Source: Hemerocallis citrina (lineage: Eukaryota > Streptophyta > Magnoliopsida > Asparagales > Asphodelaceae). Taken from it: 64,000 nt of DNA. The position numbers and the translations under genes are program-made. This document shows positions 47,679 through 64,000 of this stretch, piece after piece. Under the pieces are notes generated by a model. The model worked only from the letters and a program-made list of their open reading frames with translations, was not told the origin of the DNA and made no database searches. Location: contig JACEHZ010000596.1 in the NCBI GenBank assembly GCA_017893485.1, positions 1 through 64,000 of the forward strand, given 5' to 3'. The stretch's first letter is position 1. Every line of letters starts with the position of its first letter.

Positions 47679-47908
47679 GCACGTGCACAGCACCACCCGT
47701 CAAATCCTCCAGTCCCATCTCGCCACGTGTAGGTAATGCTAATCTCTATCTCTATCGCTTCGTTCTCTTCTCCCTCCCCCTCTCCAACAAAAATAAAAAA
47801 TAAATAAAATAATAATAATCATCATTATCTAAAAATAAAATAAATAAACAAATAAATAATTTTAAGCCCCTACCTAGTTCACATAAATAAAAAAAAAAAT
47901 TATAAATA
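47679..47908 (+). promoter_or_regulatory. Promoter region of the plastidial acyltransferase gene
   Basis: Two G-box cores (CACGTG) occur at 47680-47685 and 47724-47729, the second as CCACGTGTAG, which is also ABRE-like. A TATA box (TATAAATA) stands at 47901-47908, followed by a CT-rich stretch (CTCTTCTTCTTCTTCC) as often found in plant 5' UTRs. The start codon is about 110 bases downstream. G-boxes are bound by bZIP and bHLH factors linked to light or ABA; that regulation is an inference. Confidence 0.6.
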
Positions 47909-48019
47909 CCCTCCCATTTCTCACCCCCCGCCTCTCTTCTTCTTCTTCCCTCTTCTCGTTTTCAAGAACTCGCCACTCCCTTACTTAGGGTTTCTCGTGC
48001 GATTTCCTTCCATTTTGCG

Positions 48020-63576
<15,557 letters not shown>

Positions 63577-64000
63577 TATAGTTTTACACAAAAGGTTTGT
63601 TCTTCGTTATTTAATGAATTATAATTCCTTATTTAGTATTCTTTTCTATTGTTAATATTCCTTAGTATTATTTTCTACTGTCTTTCTACTTTCACTCGTT
63701 TTTGAATTTTTGATCGATATGTGGAGAAGTAGATAATTTTTTAAATATCTATAGGACCGTTACGCTTCTAAGTTTTGACTATCTACTTTTCAGATGTTAT
63801 TGATTGTGTCTTAGATGCTTTTATTATATACATATATTTTTAAACTAATACCAGTAAATATGAGATGCTGTGTACTTTTCTTTTTTTTAGGCTATGCACT
63901 CACTGATCCAAGATTAAATGCTTCTGTTACGTTTTACCAAGCTGTTGTCAGCTTATGTTGGTTTTTTTATTGTATATATTGTTCTCTTTGATCACTAATT
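63577..64000 (+). other. 3' UTR of the acyltransferase gene with a probable intron
   Basis: Eighteen bases after the stop, AAAG/GTTTGT (donor at 63595-63596) resembles a 5' splice site. A strong acceptor, a T-rich tract ending TTTTAG at 63890, precedes GCTATGCACTCACTG. The intron would be 63595-63890, and the UTR continues at 63891. The junction lies less than 50 bases after the stop, so it should not mark the mRNA for nonsense-mediated decay. No clear poly(A) signal was seen before the window end. Confidence 0.5.

Overview
The window reads as nuclear DNA of a flowering plant, most likely a eudicot. It holds one large intron-rich host gene for a chloroplast enzyme, set in nested transposable elements typical of plants: Ty3/gypsy LTR elements primed by initiator-Met tRNA, LINEs, hAT elements, MITEs and a small Helitron. 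I could not fix the species. Most open reading frames in the first 47 kb are fragments of transposon genes. I saw no rRNA, tRNA, CRISPR or bacterial-type operon.

Layout. 1-2725: decayed Ty3/gypsy element on the minus strand (RT, protease and gag pieces, PBS, 820-bp LTR), cut by the window edge. 2743-2914: foldback MITE. 2935-13075: gutted Tekay-like element with LTRs of about 3.2 kb around 0.7 kb of interior; its right LTR holds a 5'-truncated LINE and a hAT-type MITE. 13076-15751: LINE-like tail, then a truncated LTR carrying a 437-bp Helitron. 15752-24130: mostly noncoding, with PIF/Harbinger-like remnants, an antisense LTR piece and a Copia-like repeat. 24131-30727: a plus-strand LTR split by a 3.1-kb hAT element that carries a fragment of a host dihydroneopterin aldolase (folate pathway) gene. 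32235-46130: a second decayed Ty3/gypsy element, itself host to two younger insertions.

The most striking item is one of those two. The LTR retrotransposon at 34505-41971 has almost identical 2.77-kb LTRs, a perfect 5-bp target duplication, a PBS and a polypurine tract. In place of its own gag-pol it carries a complete, intronless 241-codon LOG gene (cytokinin-activating phosphoribohydrolase) in the sense orientation. It looks like a young, gene-carrying, non-autonomous retrotransposon. The other insertion is a hAT element (42351-45852) with a perfect 8-bp target duplication and a nearly complete, frameshifted transposase.

47.5-64 kb: the plastidial glycerol-3-phosphate acyltransferase gene (ATS1/ACT1 type) on the plus strand, with 12 coding exons that join in frame into 447 codons. 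It has a TATA box, two upstream G-boxes, MITE-like sequence just upstream, a tandem triplication in intron 1, a long foldback element in intron 9, a 2.6-kb solo LTR in intron 11 and probably an intron in the 3' UTR. It appears intact despite this load.
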